From: Prevotella sp.
Lineage (GTDB): Bacteria; Bacteroidota; Bacteroidia; Bacteroidales; Bacteroidaceae
Direction of reading: 5' to 3'
Length of the DNA: 59,870 bases
Assembly (NCBI GenBank): GCA_017474515.1
Contig: JAFVHN010000049.1
Location: 1-59,870 of the forward strand
In this document: positions 59,652-59,870 of the stretch, in pieces
Layout of the letters: every line of letters begins with the position of its first letter
Numbering within the stretch: position 1 is the stretch's first letter
Notes under the pieces: generated by a model
What the model was told of the DNA's origin: nothing
The model's input: only the letters and a program-made list of their open reading frames with translations
Databases searched by the model: none
Made by a program: the position numbers and the translations under genes

Positions 59652-59870
59652 TTATTCCATTGCCAGAATCTGCTCGGCGTGAACCTTTGTCTTTATCTCC
59701 TTGGGAGTGAAGATTTTCTCCACGGTGCCGTCTTCACCAATGATGAATGTAGTGCGCAACGTTCCCATGTATTTCCTTCCGTACATGGATTTTTCGCCCC
59801 ATGCGCCCATCTGTTGTGTAAGCGCCATTTCCGTGTCGGCAATAAGGGGGAAGGGCAAGCTGTTCTTTTC
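59652..59870 (-). CDS. Bcp-type peroxiredoxin (thioredoxin-dependent thiol peroxidase), C-terminal part
   Basis: The reading frame is open to the window edge at 59870, giving the last 72 residues. The segment KNSLPFPLIADTEMALTQQM, then GAWGEKSMYGRKYMGTLRTT and FIIGEDGTVEKIFTPKEIKT, is the typical C-terminal half of bacterioferritin comigratory protein (BCP/PrxQ) peroxiredoxins. The peroxidatic Cys lies outside the window. A TTG at 59858 is not the true start. It reduces hydroperoxides with thioredoxin. It lies a few bases upstream of dnaB in the same direction, so co-transcription is likely. Confidence 0.92.
   Translation of the reverse strand, partial: EKNSLPFPLIADTEMALTQQMGAWGEKSMYGRKYMGTLRTTFIIGEDGTVEKIFTPKEIKTKVHAEQILAME

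Overview
This 59.9-kb window looks like a chromosomal segment of a Bacteroidota bacterium, most likely Prevotellaceae and gut- or oral-type. The evidence is: promoters with the TAnnTTTG -7 element and a TTG-type -33 element ahead of many genes; few Shine-Dalgarno sequences; an ECF sigma / anti-sigma (DUF4974) / STN-domain outer-membrane receptor locus; Wzi-type capsule assembly, DUF4369 and DUF5715 families; carbohydrate-active secreted enzymes; and secreted proteins ending in the short Y-N-x-x-G-x-R ... G-K-K-x-V-K tail common in Prevotella. Both window edges cut genes: an Rpn-type nuclease on the left and a Bcp-type peroxiredoxin on the right.

Layout. 1-6.8 kb (+): end of an Rpn/PD-(D/E)XK protein, Wzi-like outer-membrane protein plus lipocalin-like lipoprotein, ribosomal protein L31 type B, then a DNA/RNA endonuclease lipoprotein and two unfamiliar secreted proteins. 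7.4-9.05 kb (-): PlsC acyltransferase and a DPM1-like glycosyltransferase. 9.4-13.3 kb (-): rhamnose operon rhaB-rhaA-rhaT. 13.5-14.1 kb (-): YoeB-type toxin with its partner. 14.8-24.1 kb: NhaD antiporter, a secreted DUF4595-like protein, a GH3 glycosidase, an outer-membrane protein and Mfd. 24.1-32 kb: repeat-rich segment with two tandemly duplicated leucine-rich-repeat proteins. 32-45.7 kb: small lipoprotein, glutathione peroxidase and thioredoxin reductase, a sodium:solute symporter, a TrpB2-type tryptophan synthase beta chain, metallophosphoesterase and dihydroorotase, DUF4369 lipoprotein, FtsB/DivIC-like protein, AsnA and DnaX. 45.9-54 kb: a secreted triple-repeat protein, a GH43-LamG enzyme and the sigma / anti-sigma / receptor locus. 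55.4-59.9 kb: tRNA-Arg(CCG), DUF5715 protein, IspE, SGNH hydrolase, DnaB and the Bcp fragment.

The strongest non-coding signal is upstream of trpB2. A promoter is followed by a 14-codon leader ORF (MTFRFFAFWWRCSG) with tandem Trp codons, then alternative hairpins ending in an intrinsic terminator. This has the form of a classic ribosome-stalling tryptophan attenuator, here controlling a stand-alone trpB2.

A second signal is a family of five intergenic elements of 203-206 bp (7149, 14235, 24181, 42158, 50893). Their ends carry a TTTTGTCAA-type motif in the same orientation, and each has a long central hairpin whose arms occur in two compensating sequence types. Several other palindromic repeat families (CCGACGCTT, GGGACATAC, CTAAGGAG, GTTCAGGAGTTCAGACA, and a 22-bp tandem repeat) fill the remaining intergenic space. 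One simple repeat appears to have been absorbed into the coding sequence of the anti-sigma factor. No CRISPR array, prophage, or intact insertion sequence with a full transposase gene was seen.
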